Source: Candidatus Acetothermia bacterium (lineage in GTDB: Bacteria; Bipolaricaulota; Bipolaricaulia; RBG-16-55-9; JANLFV01). Taken from it: a stretch of DNA of 64,000 nt. The stretch lies in contig JANLFV010000001.1 of assembly GCA_024653345.1 (NCBI GenBank), positions 148,387-212,386 of the forward strand, read 5' to 3'. Made by a program: the position numbers and the translations under genes. The notes beneath the pieces are model-generated. The model was not told the DNA's origin. It saw nothing but the letters and a program-made list of their open reading frames with translations, and made no database searches. The number at the start of each line of letters is the position of its first letter. Positions within the stretch are counted from its first letter, which is position 1. Below are positions 8,422 through 17,594 of this stretch, in pieces.

Positions 8422-9315
8422 TTATTCCTCCCGGAGGCGGCTCCCCCGGCCGATGTAGCGGATCTGGACCAGCGCGAGGGCCACGAGGATGAGAGCCAAG
8501 AGCCAGCCGACGGCGCTGGCGTAGCCTAGGCGGAAGAACTCGAACGCCTCGCGGTAGAGGTAGTTCACGACCAGGTTGGTCGAGTCCATCGGCCCCCCGC
8601 CGGTCAGGACATAGACCAAGCCGAAGGCCTGGAAGGAGTTGATCGTGGCGATCACGAGCACGAAGGCCGTGGTCTTCCGCAGCAGGGGGAGGGTGATGCT
8701 GAAGAGCCGGCGGATTGGGCCGGCCCCCTCGAGCCTGGCGGCCTCGTAGTAGCTTGCGGGGATCCGCTCAAGCCCGGCGCTGAAGATGACCATGTAGTAG
8801 CCGGCATACTGCCAGACGGTCGCGATGATCAGGGCCGGGAGGGCCCAATTCGGGTCGGCGAGCCAGTTCGGCCCCCAGAGCCCGATCCTCCGGAGGAGGT
8901 AGTTGATCAAGCCGGAGTGGGGCTCGAAGGCCCAGGACCAGATCAGCCCCGTCACGGCCGGGGAGAGGGCCGCGGGGGCGAAGATGGCTGCCCGGTAGAG
9001 AGCCGCGCCGCGGCCCCTTTGGAGGAGGAGGGCCAGCCCGAGCGAGGTGACTAGAAGGAGGGGGATCGAGCTGATGGCGTAAAGCCCGGTCACGCGGAAG
9101 GCATTCCGCCCCGCGGGGGAGGCGAGGATCTTCCTGAAGTTCTCGAGAGCGACGAACTCGCGGGCCGGCGAGAAGAACGACCAGTCGTGTAAGCTCAGGT
9201 AGACTGAGTAGACCAAGGGGAAGGCAGTGAAGACGAGAAAGATGAGCGCAGTTGGGAGGAGGGCGAGGAGCGCGGCTCTCATCTCCTCGTGGCTTGGTCT
9301 CGGCTTCGAGGGCAT
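8422..9315 (-). CDS. Carbohydrate ABC transporter permease (MalF/UgpA type)
   Basis: This 297-aa CUT1 permease partners the following gene. The EAA loop is YYEAARLEGAGPIRRL, and the C-terminal part contains NLVVNYLYREAFE, typical of the family. A -10-like TAGAAT (9322-9327, minus strand) ends 6 nt before the ATG, so the transcript may be leaderless. The usual binding-protein gene upstream is missing; the next gene is on the other strand and is an amino-acid binding protein. Confidence 0.9.
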   Translation of the reverse strand: MPSKPRPSHEEMRAALLALLPTALIFLVFTAFPLVYSVYLSLHDWSFFSPAREFVALENFRKILASPAGRNAFRVTGLYAISSIPLLLVTSLGLALLLQRGRGAALYRAAIFAPAALSPAVTGLIWSWAFEPHSGLINYLLRRIGLWGPNWLADPNWALPALIIATVWQYAGYYMVIFSAGLERIPASYYEAARLEGAGPIRRLFSITLPLLRKTTAFVLVIATINSFQAFGLVYVLTGGGPMDSTNLVVNYLYREAFEFFRLGYASAVGWLLALILVALALVQIRYIGRGSRLREE

Positions 9316-9463
9316 GCATGTATTCTACAACTTCCCCCGCGTCAAACGGAGATGCGGGAGCCGCATCGTCCAAGCGCCAGGCCTGAGCCTATCCAACCCG
9401 ATGCACTCGTGATCGAGGCCTTGGCCCCCGGGGTTCGCGGGGGGCGGCTCCTGACTGCTGGCC

Positions 9464-9493
9464 TTGACTTCCCGGATTGGTCTGTGCTATAAT
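9464..9493 (+). promoter_or_regulatory. Promoter of amino-acid ABC transporter operon
   Basis: TTGACT (9464-9469) and a perfect TATAAT (9488-9493) are 18 bp apart. A leader of about 30 nt ends in GAGGAGG (9514-9520), 8 nt before the ATG at 9529. Confidence 0.75.
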
Positions 9494-9528
9494 CTAGGGT
9501 TCCAAACTCAAATGAGGAGGTGGGATGG

Positions 9529-10434
9529 ATGTGCGGCAAGATCTGGCGTTCGGCCTTTGTCTTCGCCCTAGCCCTGGCCTTGGCGATCGGGAGCGGCATC
9601 GTCCCCCAGGCCCAGCAGAAGCCCTATACCGTCTGCTCGGACATCCCCTGGGACCCGTTCGAGATGGTCACGGCCGGGGGAGAGTATTTCGGGTTTGACC
9701 TGGATGTGATGCGGATGATCGCGATCGTCGAGGGCTATGAGATCGAGATCCAGAACATGGCCTTCGACGCGATCATTCCGGCTGTCCAGGCCGGGAAGTG
9801 CGACATCGGTGCCTCGGGGTTTACCATCACCGAGGAGCGAGAGGAAGTCGTGGACTTCTCCTGCCCCTACTGGACCTCGAATCAGGCGGTGATCGTCCGC
9901 CAGGACTCCGGCTTCACCTCGCTGGATGATGTCTTCTGCTGCGGCCATAAGATCGGGGCCCAGCGCGGGACGACCGGGGCCGACTGGGTCCAGACCAACC
10001 TAATTGACCAGGGCGTGGATGTCGAGCTTGTCCTCTACGAGACCTACCCCTTGGCAGTGCTCGACCTGTTCAACAGGCGGATCGACGCCGTGGTCCAGGA
10101 CGAGCCGGCCTCGAAGGCCTCGATCGCCGCCTATCCCGGCGTGCTCACCATCCTGGGGGTCATCGAGACGAACGAATACTTCGGGTTCCTCGTGGCCGAG
10201 GGCGACCCCTATGGCCTGTTGGCCAAGTTCAGTGAAGGCATGTGCTTGCTTGGTTACAGCTGTGCCCGTGGTTTCGTCGTCCCAGGAAGCCCTTGGGACA
10301 ACCTGGTCAAGGCCTACTTCGGCCCGTCCGCCGATGTCATCGAGGCCTGCTGGCTGGAGTGCAAGGGCAAGCTCCTGACAGACAAGGATGTAGTGGGCTT
10401 CGCCGCCTGCATGGCGGGGTGCGTAGCAAGGTAG
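9529..10434 (+). CDS. Polar amino-acid ABC transporter substrate-binding protein (family 3)
   Basis: This 301-aa exported binding protein has a signal peptide of about 30 residues (ALALALAIGSGIVPQAQ). The mature part matches SBP_bac_3: GFDLDVMRMIA, MAFDAIIPAVQAGKCDIG, and FTITEEREEVVDFSCPYW. It carries more cysteines than usual (for example FCCGHKIG and the C-terminal ECKGK...ACMAGC), which may form disulfides outside the membrane. ATG 9529 is chosen by spacing from GAGGAGG; the in-frame GTG at 9520 overlaps that site. It is first in an operon with two permeases and an ATPase. Confidence 0.9.
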   Translation: MCGKIWRSAFVFALALALAIGSGIVPQAQQKPYTVCSDIPWDPFEMVTAGGEYFGFDLDVMRMIAIVEGYEIEIQNMAFDAIIPAVQAGKCDIGASGFTITEEREEVVDFSCPYWTSNQAVIVRQDSGFTSLDDVFCCGHKIGAQRGTTGADWVQTNLIDQGVDVELVLYETYPLAVLDLFNRRIDAVVQDEPASKASIAAYPGVLTILGVIETNEYFGFLVAEGDPYGLLAKFSEGMCLLGYSCARGFVVPGSPWDNLVKAYFGPSADVIEACWLECKGKLLTDKDVVGFAACMAGCVAR

Positions 10435-10451
10435 GTAAAGTGACTTTCTCA

Positions 10452-10483
10452 GCCAGGGGAGGGGCCTGTGCCCCTCCCCTGGC
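10452..10483 (+). promoter_or_regulatory. GC hairpin between binding-protein and permease genes
   Basis: GCCAGGGGAGGGGC (10452-10465) pairs perfectly with GCCCCTCCCCTGGC (10470-10483) around a 4-nt loop CTGT. No U-tract follows. Such intercistronic stems are known to protect binding-protein mRNA from 3' exonucleases and so raise its dose over the permeases. Two more are found at 14447-14473 and 63826-63858. Confidence 0.75.
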
Positions 10484-10522
10484 CCCAGAGTCTGGAGAGG
10501 GTGATCGCCGATCGGGGACTGG

Positions 10523-11206
10523 GTGATCGTCTTTCGGGGCCTTCCGGGGCTTTTTCAGGCCTCGCTGCTTAACATTGCCCTTCTCTTCGGCCTGATCGGT
10601 CTGGGATTCGTGGTCGGCATCCCGATCGCGCTCTTTCAAGTCTATGGAAACCGCCTGCTGGGCGGCGTTGCCTCCGCCTGGGAGTGGTTCTTCCGCGGGG
10701 TCCCCGAGCTGGTGCTGCTCTTCCTTTTCTTCTTCGGCTCGGCCCAGCTAGGCCTGAAGATCTCCGCCTTTGTGGCAGCGACCCTGGCCCTCGGCTTCCG
10801 CTCCTCGGCCTACCAGTCCCAGATCTTCCGCGGGGCGATCCAGGCGATCCCCAAGGGACAGATGATGGCTGCTCACTCGATCGGCCTCTCCCGTTGGCAG
10901 GCGATCCGCTACATCATCCTCCCCCAGGCGCTCCGGCTGGCGATCCCGCCGTGGTCCAACGAGTTCTCCTCGGTGATCAAGGACACGACCCTGGCCTACG
11001 CGATCGGGGTGAATGAGATTACCCGCTACGCAAGGTTCATCACCGAGCGGCACTATCGTCTGGCGATGGCGGTCTACCTCGTCGTCGCCCTGATCTTCCT
11101 CCTCTTCACCTATCTGGGGAACCGCCTGCTAGGGACTCTCGAGCACGCGCTGAGGGTCCCGGGGTTTGAGGCAAAGGCCGCGCGCGCAGCCGGTGAACAT
11201 GGCTAG
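10523..11206 (+). CDS. Polar amino-acid ABC transporter permease
   Basis: This is a 227-aa HisMQ-type permease. The FFRGVPELV motif and the EAA loop [20 protein letters not shown] are diagnostic of polar amino-acid systems. The start is taken as the GTG at 10523, just after the intercistronic hairpin. Its end overlaps the ATPase gene start. The second permease (11957-12625) makes the heterodimer partner. Confidence 0.9.
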   Translation: MIVFRGLPGLFQASLLNIALLFGLIGLGFVVGIPIALFQVYGNRLLGGVASAWEWFFRGVPELVLLFLFFFGSAQLGLKISAFVAATLALGFRSSAYQSQIFRGAIQAIPKGQMMAAHSIGLSRWQAIRYIILPQALRLAIPPWSNEFSSVIKDTTLAYAIGVNEITRYARFITERHYRLAMAVYLVVALIFLLFTYLGNRLLGTLEHALRVPGFEAKAARAAGEHG

Positions 11207-11957
11207 CAATGTGATCCTCAAGGTCGAGGACATTCACAAGCGCTACGGCAGGGAGGAGGTCCTCCGCGGGGTCTCCTTCAGTCTCTTCAAGGGCGAGACG
11301 AAGGTGATCATCGGGCCGTCGGGGACCGGGAAGAGCACCCTGCTCCGGTGCATCAACCGCCTCACCCCGCCAGACAGGGGGCGAGTCTGGCTCGACGGGG
11401 TCGAGGTGAGCCATCCCAAGACGAACATCAACAAGATCCGGGCGGCGATCGGGTTCGTCTTCCAGGACTTCAATCTCTTCACCCACCTCAACGCGCTCGA
11501 CAATGTCCGCCTGGGGTTGCTCAAGATCAAGCGGCTGGATAAGAAGAAGGCCACGGAGATCGCCATGATGGAGCTCGAGCGGGTCGGGCTGGCCGAGAAG
11601 GCCAAGGCCTACCCCGCCGAGCTCTCGGGCGGCCAGCAGCAGCGGGTCTCAATCGCCCGTGCACTGGCGATGGACCCGAAGGTGATCCTCTTCGACGAGC
11701 CGACCTCGGCCTTAGACCCCGAGCTGATCGGCGAGGTCCTCGAGGTGATGACAGACCTAGCCCGTGCCGGGATGACCATGGTCGTCGTCTCCCACGAGAT
11801 GGGGTTCGCCCGCTCCGTAGCCGACGAGATCATCTTCATGGAGGGCGGGGTGATCGTCGAGCAGGGCTCGCCGGAGCAGCTCTTCACCAATCCGCGGCAG
11901 AAGAGGACCGGGGAGTTCCTGCGGAAGATCACCGAGCTCTACGGGGAGGCGAGCTGA
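11199..11957 (+). CDS. Polar amino-acid ABC transporter ATP-binding protein (GlnQ-like)
   Basis: This 252-aa ATPase has Walker [11 protein letters not shown]-loop FVFQDFNLF, signature LSGGQQQR, Walker [10 protein letters not shown] and the H-loop VVVSHEMGF. It powers the surrounding amino-acid permeases. ATG 11199 gives [17 protein letters not shown], as in homologues; the longer frame from 11166 would lie inside the permease gene. It overlaps its neighbours at both ends, so translation is coupled. Confidence 0.95.
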   Translation: MASNVILKVEDIHKRYGREEVLRGVSFSLFKGETKVIIGPSGTGKSTLLRCINRLTPPDRGRVWLDGVEVSHPKTNINKIRAAIGFVFQDFNLFTHLNALDNVRLGLLKIKRLDKKKATEIAMMELERVGLAEKAKAYPAELSGGQQQRVSIARALAMDPKVILFDEPTSALDPELIGEVLEVMTDLARAGMTMVVVSHEMGFARSVADEIIFMEGGVIVEQGSPEQLFTNPRQKRTGEFLRKITELYGEAS

Positions 11958-12625
11958 TGCCCCAGCTCGTCTTCAAGTGGGAGTGGCTCCCGAAACTCGC
12001 CCAAGGGCTGACGCTCACCGCCGAGATCACCGCCACCTGCATTGCCATCGGGATCGTGCTCGGGCTGATCTTGGCCCTCGGGCGGGTCTACGGGCGGCAC
12101 ATCTTCTACTGGCTTGCGAGCGCCTATGTCCAGTTCTTCCGCGGGACCCCGCTCCTGGTGCAGCTATTGATGGTCTACTATGGGCTCCCGAGCTGGGGGA
12201 TCAGCCTCTCGCCGTTCATCTCAGGGATCTTGGCCATGGGCCTGAACACAGCAGCCTACCAGGCCGAATACTTCCGCGGGGCCATCCAGTCGATCAAGGC
12301 CGGCCAGATGCTCGCGGCCCGCTCGATCGGCCTCTCCCGCTCCCAGGCGATCAGGTATGTCATCCTTCCGCAGGCCCTCAGGCTCGTGATCCCTCCCTGG
12401 TCGAATGAGCTCATCTACATGCTCAAATACTCCTCGATCGTCTACATGGTCACGGTGATGGACCTCATGGGGGTAGCGCGGGTGATTGCCGCGCGGAACT
12501 TCCGGTTCTTCGAGGTCTTCATCATCACGGCGCTGATCTACCTGGCGCTCGTCTTGATCATCTCCTGGCTCCTGAGGCTGCTCGAGCGGCGGGTGAAGAT
12601 CCCCGGCCTGGGAGCCGAGCGCTAA
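11957..12625 (+). CDS. Polar amino-acid ABC transporter permease (second)
   Basis: This is a 222-aa HisMQ-type permease with QFFRGTPLLVQL and the EAA loop GQMLAARSIGLSRSQAIRYV. Its ATG shares a base with the ATPase stop. It closes the operon and is convergent with the oligopeptide permease genes; only 12 bp lie between the stops. Confidence 0.92.
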   Translation: MPQLVFKWEWLPKLAQGLTLTAEITATCIAIGIVLGLILALGRVYGRHIFYWLASAYVQFFRGTPLLVQLLMVYYGLPSWGISLSPFISGILAMGLNTAAYQAEYFRGAIQSIKAGQMLAARSIGLSRSQAIRYVILPQALRLVIPPWSNELIYMLKYSSIVYMVTVMDLMGVARVIAARNFRFFEVFIITALIYLALVLIISWLLRLLERRVKIPGLGAER

Positions 12626-12637
12626 GGGCTCTTTGCT

Positions 12638-13489
12638 TCAGGCCCGGAGCTTCGGATCGGTCACATCCCTCAGCCCGTCTCCCATCAGGTTGAAGGCGAA
12701 GACCGTGAGGAGGATTGCCACTCCCGGGAAGACCGAGACCCACCAGGCGTCGGTGAGGTGGTCCATCCCCGTGCGGATCATGTTCCCCCAGGTCGGTGTC
12801 GGCGGGGGGACCCCGAGGCCGAGGAAGCTCAGGTTCGCTTCGAGGCGGATCGCCGTCCCGACCCAGAGGGTCCCCATCACCAGCAGTTCCCCGAAGATGT
12901 TGGGGAGGATGTGCTTGGTGATGATCCGAGCATCGCTCACCCCGATCGCCCTGGCGGCGGAGACATAGTCCCGCTCCTTCAGGGAGAGGGTGGGGGCGTG
13001 CGCCAGGCGGATGAACCGCGGGGCCATGAGGATGGCAATAGCGATGACGAGCTTGAGCAGCCCCGAGCCGAGCACGACCACGATCATGATCCCGAAGACC
13101 TCGTCGGGGAAGGACATCATCACATCGGTCGCCCTCATGATCGCGCTCTCGACCCTCCCGCCCTTGTAAGCAGCGAGCATCCCGAGGACCATCCCGAAGA
13201 CCATCCCCAACAGGACTGAGGCCGTCCCGACGAGCAGCGAGACCCTCGCTCCCCAGAGGACGCGGCTCAGGATGTCGCAGCCGTAGAAGTCAGTTCCCAG
13301 GGGGTGCGAGGCCTCGGGAGGGGTGAAGCGGTAGTAGACATTCTGCTTCAGCGGGTTGTAGGGGGAGATCCAGGGGGCGAGGACCGCCACGAGGATCATC
13401 GCCAGGGCGAGGGCCGCCCCGGCCACCGAGGTCTTATTCCGCAGGAAGGTGCGGAGCATCCGCCGCCGCGGCGAGATCATCCTAGTCAT
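12638..13489 (-). CDS. Oligopeptide/dipeptide ABC transporter permease (DppC type)
   Basis: This 283-aa permease is of the OppC/DppC family: the N-terminal FLRNKTSVAG segment, LGTDFYGCDILSRVLWGAR, and the EAA region YVSAARAIGVSDARII. It pairs with the DppB-type gene, whose 3' end it overlaps. No DppD/DppF ATPase is present in the window, so the ATPases must be encoded elsewhere. Confidence 0.92.
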   Translation of the reverse strand: MTRMISPRRRMLRTFLRNKTSVAGAALALAMILVAVLAPWISPYNPLKQNVYYRFTPPEASHPLGTDFYGCDILSRVLWGARVSLLVGTASVLLGMVFGMVLGMLAAYKGGRVESAIMRATDVMMSFPDEVFGIMIVVVLGSGLLKLVIAIAILMAPRFIRLAHAPTLSLKERDYVSAARAIGVSDARIITKHILPNIFGELLVMGTLWVGTAIRLEANLSFLGLGVPPPTPTWGNMIRTGMDHLTDAWWVSVFPGVAILLTVFAFNLMGDGLRDVTDPKLRA

Positions 13490-14423
13490 ACTTGATCCGC
13501 GGATCGACTAGTCCGTAGGCCAGATCGGTCAGGAGATTGATCAGCACCACGAACCCGGCGTAGATGACCATCACCGACTGGAGCGTGATGTAGTCCCGCT
13601 GGAGCATGGCCCCGACCATCATCTTCCCCAGGCCCGGCCGGGAGAAGACGATCTCCACTAAGAGGGACCCCCCGATGAGGACGATCGAGTAGACGCCGAT
13701 GATCGAGATGATCGGGATGAGCGCATTCTTCAGGATGTGCTTGTAGATGACGATCCGCTCCCTCAAGCCTTTGGACCTGGCGGTCCGGACATAGTCCTCG
13801 TTCAGAACATTGAGGATCGAGGAGCGGCTCATCCTGGTGACATAGGCGGTCATGATCAGCCCCAGGGTCAGCCCGGGGAGGACGAGGTGGCGGAGGTTGT
13901 CCCCCAAGTTATGGAGGTCCCCGCCCCCGACGGCGGGGAAAAGCTTGAGCCAGACCGCAAAGGCGAGGATGAGCAAGATCCCCAGGTAGAAGGTGGGGAA
14001 GGAGAGCCCGGCCAGGGAGAAGATCCGCCCGAGGTAGTCCGGGAGCCGATTCCGCCGGAGGGCGGTGTAGATCCCCAGGGGTATCCCGAAGACGGCCCCG
14101 AAGATGATCCCGGAGAGGGTCAGCTCGATCGTGTAGGGGAGAGCATAGGCCACCTGGCGCGCTACGGGGAAACCGGTGATCATCGACTTCCCCAGGTTTC
14201 CCCTGGCTAGCCCGACGATGAAATCGAGATATTGCTGCCAGAGCGGCCTATTCAGCCCCATCCTCTCGCGGAGAGCCTGGACCGCCTCCTTCGAGGCGTA
14301 GTCTCCTAAGATCGCTTGGGCCGGGTCGCCGGGGGCCACCCGGGCCAATAGAAAGACGATCGTGAGGACGGCGAGGAGGATAGGGATCGAGATCAGGATC
14401 CTGCGGATGGCATAGCCGATCAT
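13482..14423 (-). CDS. Oligopeptide/dipeptide ABC transporter permease (DppB type)
   Basis: This 313-aa permease has the family N-terminus YAIRRILISIPILL, the VAPGDPA motif, GLNRPLWQQY and the EAA region YVRTARSKGLRERI. ATG 14423 is preferred, since the upstream in-frame TTG (14462) falls inside a strong hairpin between this gene and the binding-protein gene. Confidence 0.9.
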   Translation of the reverse strand: MIGYAIRRILISIPILLAVLTIVFLLARVAPGDPAQAILGDYASKEAVQALRERMGLNRPLWQQYLDFIVGLARGNLGKSMITGFPVARQVAYALPYTIELTLSGIIFGAVFGIPLGIYTALRRNRLPDYLGRIFSLAGLSFPTFYLGILLILAFAVWLKLFPAVGGGDLHNLGDNLRHLVLPGLTLGLIMTAYVTRMSRSSILNVLNEDYVRTARSKGLRERIVIYKHILKNALIPIISIIGVYSIVLIGGSLLVEIVFSRPGLGKMMVGAMLQRDYITLQSVMVIYAGFVVLINLLTDLAYGLVDPRIKYD

Positions 14424-14446
14424 CTCGTCGGAATGGTAGCGGAGCT

Positions 14447-14473
14447 GGGGGGCGGGCGCCAAGCCCGCCCCCC
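14447..14473 (-). promoter_or_regulatory. GC hairpin between dppA-like and dppB-like genes
   Basis: GGGGGGCGGGC (14447-14457) pairs perfectly with GCCCGCCCCCC (14463-14473) around a 5-nt loop. There is no U-tract on the transcribed (minus) strand. It has the same position and build as the hairpins at 10452-10483 and 63826-63858, between a binding-protein gene and its permease gene. Confidence 0.75.
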
Positions 14474-14481
14474 TTGTTACC

Positions 14482-16104
14482 TCACTTCGAGGTCAGTTCG
14501 TTGATCGGCGGATAGAGGGCCAGCGTGGAGATCAGAGTGTAGCCGTAGTTCACGTTCGGCTTGCGGGCGAAGACGAACTTCTTGATGTAGAAGGGATAGG
14601 CGGCATTAAGGCCCATGATCTCTATCTGGGCCTTCTGCCATAACCAGATCTGCTTTCCAGGAATAAGCTCCGACCGCGCGGTCTCGATGAGACTGTCGAT
14701 GCTGTCAATGGAGCCGTCGCCGTCAGCGTCAACTCCACCGATGTGCGAGAAGTTTGTATCCGGCTTCGCGCCGGTCACGACGATCGAGGCGGAGTGGTAG
14801 AACCTGGTGAGGAAGGCATCGGCGTTCGGCCGCCAGGCGACATAGAGGACCATTGGGTTGACATCCTGGCGGATCAGAGTGTGCATCGAGGAGTGGTCGA
14901 CGACCTTGAGCGTCACCTTGACGCCGCACTCGGCGAGCTGGGCCTGAATGTTCTGCATCGGGATGAGATACTCCGCCCGCTCGGAGGTCACCACCTCGCC
15001 GGCATCGAAGCCGTTGGGATAGCCAGCCTCGGCTAAGAGAGCCATAGCTGTTTCTATATTCTGGTCATATCTTAGCACTCCTACATCGGTGCAGCTGATC
15101 CCCCCAGCAAGGACCGGGGGCACAGGGGCACAGAGCGGCTCGGCGATGGCCGGCCCGATCGCAGCGACGAGCTCCTCCCGGCTCAGGCAGAAGTCGAGCG
15201 CCCAGCGGACCCGGATGTCATCGAACGGCTTCTTCGTCATGTTCCAGTGGATCACGACGGTCTCGCCCGGGCCGAAGGTGTCGACTACCGTGCCCGGCTT
15301 GGCCTGCATCTTCTCCACCCAGGGCTGCTCCGGCCGGCCCTCGATCACGTCCAACTCGCCCGTCTCCAGTCCCGACTCCCGCGCGGTCACATCGGACATG
15401 TAGCGGACCACGACCTTGTCCAGCTTCGGTGCGCCGCGGAAGTAGTTGGGGTTCTTCACCAGGACGACCTTCTCCATCGGGCTATAGCTCTGGAACATGA
15501 ACGGCCCGGTCCCGACAGGGTTGGTCTTGAAGGCGTCGTCGCCCAGATCCTCCACGGCCTTCTTGCAGACGATGAATCCGCCGGCGTAATCGGCGATCTT
15601 CGGGAAGAAGAGGACCTCGGAGAGCGCAGTCGGGAGGGTAATCCTCACCGTATACTTGTCGACGGCCTCAAAGGTCATCCCGGTATATTCGCCCGAATAG
15701 GCCGAGCGGGCCGCATCGGCCGCCTTGGTCAAGGAGTAGACGACATCCTCGGAGGTCAGCTCGTAGCCGGGATTCCCGCCCCAGGGGTGGCACATGACCC
15801 CCCTCCTCAGGTTGAAGGTCCAGACGTTGCCGTTCACCTGCCAGCTCTGGGCTAGATCCGGCTCGAAGACGGTGATGTCCCCCGGCTTGTAGCGGACCAG
15901 CCCGTTGAAGACCATGTCCACGACCGCGCGGTCCATCGTCGCCGAGGCGAAGTGCGGGTCCAGGGTCTTCAGATCAGCGGCATCGAAGGCGATCGTCAGG
16001 ACCTGCTCCTGCTGCGACTGGACTAACGGAACGAGTGCCGTCCCGATCAGCACCAGAACTCCCAGTCCGACCTTAACCAGACTGCTACCGAAAAACTCAC
16101 GCAT
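14482..16104 (-). CDS. Oligopeptide/dipeptide ABC transporter substrate-binding protein (family 5)
   Basis: This 540-aa SBP_bac_5 protein has an N-terminal signal (VGLGVLVLIGTALVPLVQS). Typical motifs are LDPHFASATMDRAV, LAQSWQVNGNVWTFNLRRGV, TNPVGTGPFMFQSYSP and FDDIRVRWALDFCLSRE. It captures peptides or related solutes outside the membrane for the following permeases. The ribosome-binding site AAGGAGGTGG precedes the ATG with good spacing. The 3' end is followed by a perfect GC hairpin. Confidence 0.93.
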   Translation of the reverse strand: MREFFGSSLVKVGLGVLVLIGTALVPLVQSQQEQVLTIAFDAADLKTLDPHFASATMDRAVVDMVFNGLVRYKPGDITVFEPDLAQSWQVNGNVWTFNLRRGVMCHPWGGNPGYELTSEDVVYSLTKAADAARSAYSGEYTGMTFEAVDKYTVRITLPTALSEVLFFPKIADYAGGFIVCKKAVEDLGDDAFKTNPVGTGPFMFQSYSPMEKVVLVKNPNYFRGAPKLDKVVVRYMSDVTARESGLETGELDVIEGRPEQPWVEKMQAKPGTVVDTFGPGETVVIHWNMTKKPFDDIRVRWALDFCLSREELVAAIGPAIAEPLCAPVPPVLAGGISCTDVGVLRYDQNIETAMALLAEAGYPNGFDAGEVVTSERAEYLIPMQNIQAQLAECGVKVTLKVVDHSSMHTLIRQDVNPMVLYVAWRPNADAFLTRFYHSASIVVTGAKPDTNFSHIGGVDADGDGSIDSIDSLIETARSELIPGKQIWLWQKAQIEIMGLNAAYPFYIKKFVFARKPNVNYGYTLISTLALYPPINELTSK

Positions 16105-16173
16105 TGCTCCACCTCCTTCTAGGATTAGCCTGGGGCAAATTCAGCTCAACTCCGGGAACTGGCTTGTTCACCA

Positions 16174-16220
16174 CCTCCTTTCGGTGATCTATTATACACC
16201 TATTGCCACCGCTCAGTCAA
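16174..16220 (-). promoter_or_regulatory. Promoter of dppA-like operon with 5'-terminal GAAAGGAGGTGG box
   Basis: On the minus strand TTGACT (16215-16220) is followed after 18 bp by a perfect TATAAT (16191-16196). Nine nt later comes AAAGGAGGTGG (16171-16181), so this box lies at the predicted 5' end of the mRNA, about 65 nt before the real start, which has its own AAGGAGGTGG. The same box at the same 9-nt distance occurs upstream of the exported-protein gene ending at 37582. Confidence 0.7.
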
Positions 16221-16257
16221 GAGGAGACTTGTCAAGCTCAGCCAGATCCACAGCCGT

Positions 16258-16286
16258 TTGATCTCCCCCACTTCCTGGACTAAGAT
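16258..16286 (+). promoter_or_regulatory. Promoter of pyrimidine phosphorylase gene (predicted leaderless)
   Basis: TTGATC (16258-16263) and TAAGAT (16281-16286) are 17 bp apart. Only 6 nt lie between the -10 box and the ATG at 16293, with no Shine-Dalgarno. Confidence 0.6.
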
Positions 16287-16292
16287 CCCCTC

Positions 16293-17594
16293 ATGCGGAC
16301 CATTGACCTCATCCAAAAGAAGCGCGACGGCGGGCGGCTCACCCGGGAGGAGATCGCCCAGCTCATCGCGGGCTTCGTCCGAGAGGAGATCCCCGACTAC
16401 CAGATGAGCGCGCTCTTGATGGCCATCTACCTCCGCGGGATGGATCGAGAGGAGACGCTCGACCTGACGGAGGCGATGGCACGCTCGGGGAGGCGGCTCA
16501 AGTTCGATGTGGACGGGTTCGTCGCCGACAAGCACTCGAGCGGTGGGGTGGGCGATAAGGTCTCGCTCGTCCTCGTCCCGCTGATCGCCTCGGCGGGGCT
16601 GTTCATCGGGAAGCTCTCGGGGCGAGGATTGGGCCATACTGGCGGAACGATCGACAAGCTCGAGTCGATCCCCGGCTTCTGCGCCGCGCTCCCGCTCGCA
16701 GAATTCAAGCGACAGGTGGCCGAGGTCGGCGCAGCCATCGCGGAGAGTTCTTCCGAGATCGCCCCGGCAGATCACAAGCTCTACGCCCTCCGCGACGCGA
16801 CCGCGACCGTGAGCTCGCTCCCCTTGATCGCCTCCTCGATCATGAGCAAGAAGCTGGCGATCGACTCGGATGGGCTCGTCCTCGATGTGAAGGTCGGCCG
16901 GGGAGCTTTGATGGAGACCGAAGAGAGGGCGGAGGAGCTGGCGAGGCTGATGGTCGACCTGGGCCAGCGGGCTGGACGAAAGACGGCGGCGCTCATAACC
17001 GCGATGGACCAGCCGCTCGGGAGGATGGTCGGGAATGCCCTGGAGCTACGAGAGGCCTTGAGCGCGCTCGAAGACCAAGGGCCGCAGGACCTGGAGGAGC
17101 TGACCCTCGAGCTCGGGGCGGAGCTCCTCTTGATGGCCGGGCAGGCGCACACGAGGGATGAGGGGAAGACGAAACTCCGCCAGAAGCTCCGGGACGGCTC
17201 CGCGCTGGCGAAGCTCCAGGAGTTGGTCGCGCGCCAGGGCGGGGACCCACGAGCCCTGGAAGATCCAGAGCTGCTGCCCCAGGCGAGAGGTCGCCTGGAG
17301 GTGAAGGCCCGTCAGCCCGGTTACATCAAGGAGCTAGACGCCCTGGCAATCGGCGAGGCTGCCCATCTCCTCGGCGCGGGAAGGACTGCCAAAGGCCAGG
17401 CACTCGACCATGCCGTGGGAATAGAGCTATTGAAGAAGGTCGGCGACCATGTGGCCCTCGGTGAGCCCGTGGCTCTGGTCCACTACAACTCCGAGGAGCG
17501 GCTCGCTCTAGCGAAGAGCAAGGTCGAGGCGGCTTTCACGGTCGGGGCTGAGCCGCCCGCGCCCGAGGCGCTGATCAGGAAGCGGATCGCTTGA
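16293..17594 (+). CDS. deoA: Pyrimidine-nucleoside / thymidine phosphorylase
   Basis: This 433-aa enzyme phosphorolyses thymidine/uridine to the base and (deoxy)ribose-1-phosphate. Motifs are the N-terminal helical domain (MRTIDLIQKKRDG), the family signature SGRGLGHTGGTIDKLE and DKHSSGGVGDK, which binds phosphate. Length matches the Pdp/DeoA family. Its 3' end overlaps the 3' end of the convergent cytidine deaminase gene by 20 bp. With cdd and deoC it makes a pyrimidine nucleoside salvage/catabolic route. Confidence 0.93.
   Translation: MRTIDLIQKKRDGGRLTREEIAQLIAGFVREEIPDYQMSALLMAIYLRGMDREETLDLTEAMARSGRRLKFDVDGFVADKHSSGGVGDKVSLVLVPLIASAGLFIGKLSGRGLGHTGGTIDKLESIPGFCAALPLAEFKRQVAEVGAAIAESSSEIAPADHKLYALRDATATVSSLPLIASSIMSKKLAIDSDGLVLDVKVGRGALMETEERAEELARLMVDLGQRAGRKTAALITAMDQPLGRMVGNALELREALSALEDQGPQDLEELTLELGAELLLMAGQAHTRDEGKTKLRQKLRDGSALAKLQELVARQGGDPRALEDPELLPQARGRLEVKARQPGYIKELDALAIGEAAHLLGAGRTAKGQALDHAVGIELLKKVGDHVALGEPVALVHYNSEERLALAKSKVEAAFTVGAEPPAPEALIRKRIA

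Noticed and set aside
16097-16171. A 24-codon leader ORF (GTG start at 16171, minus) upstream of the dppA-like gene, ending over its start codon.
   Set aside because: The GTG is only 2 nt from AAAGGAGG, too close for initiation, and the peptide shows no regulatory codon runs; a 5' stabilising box explains the sequence better.
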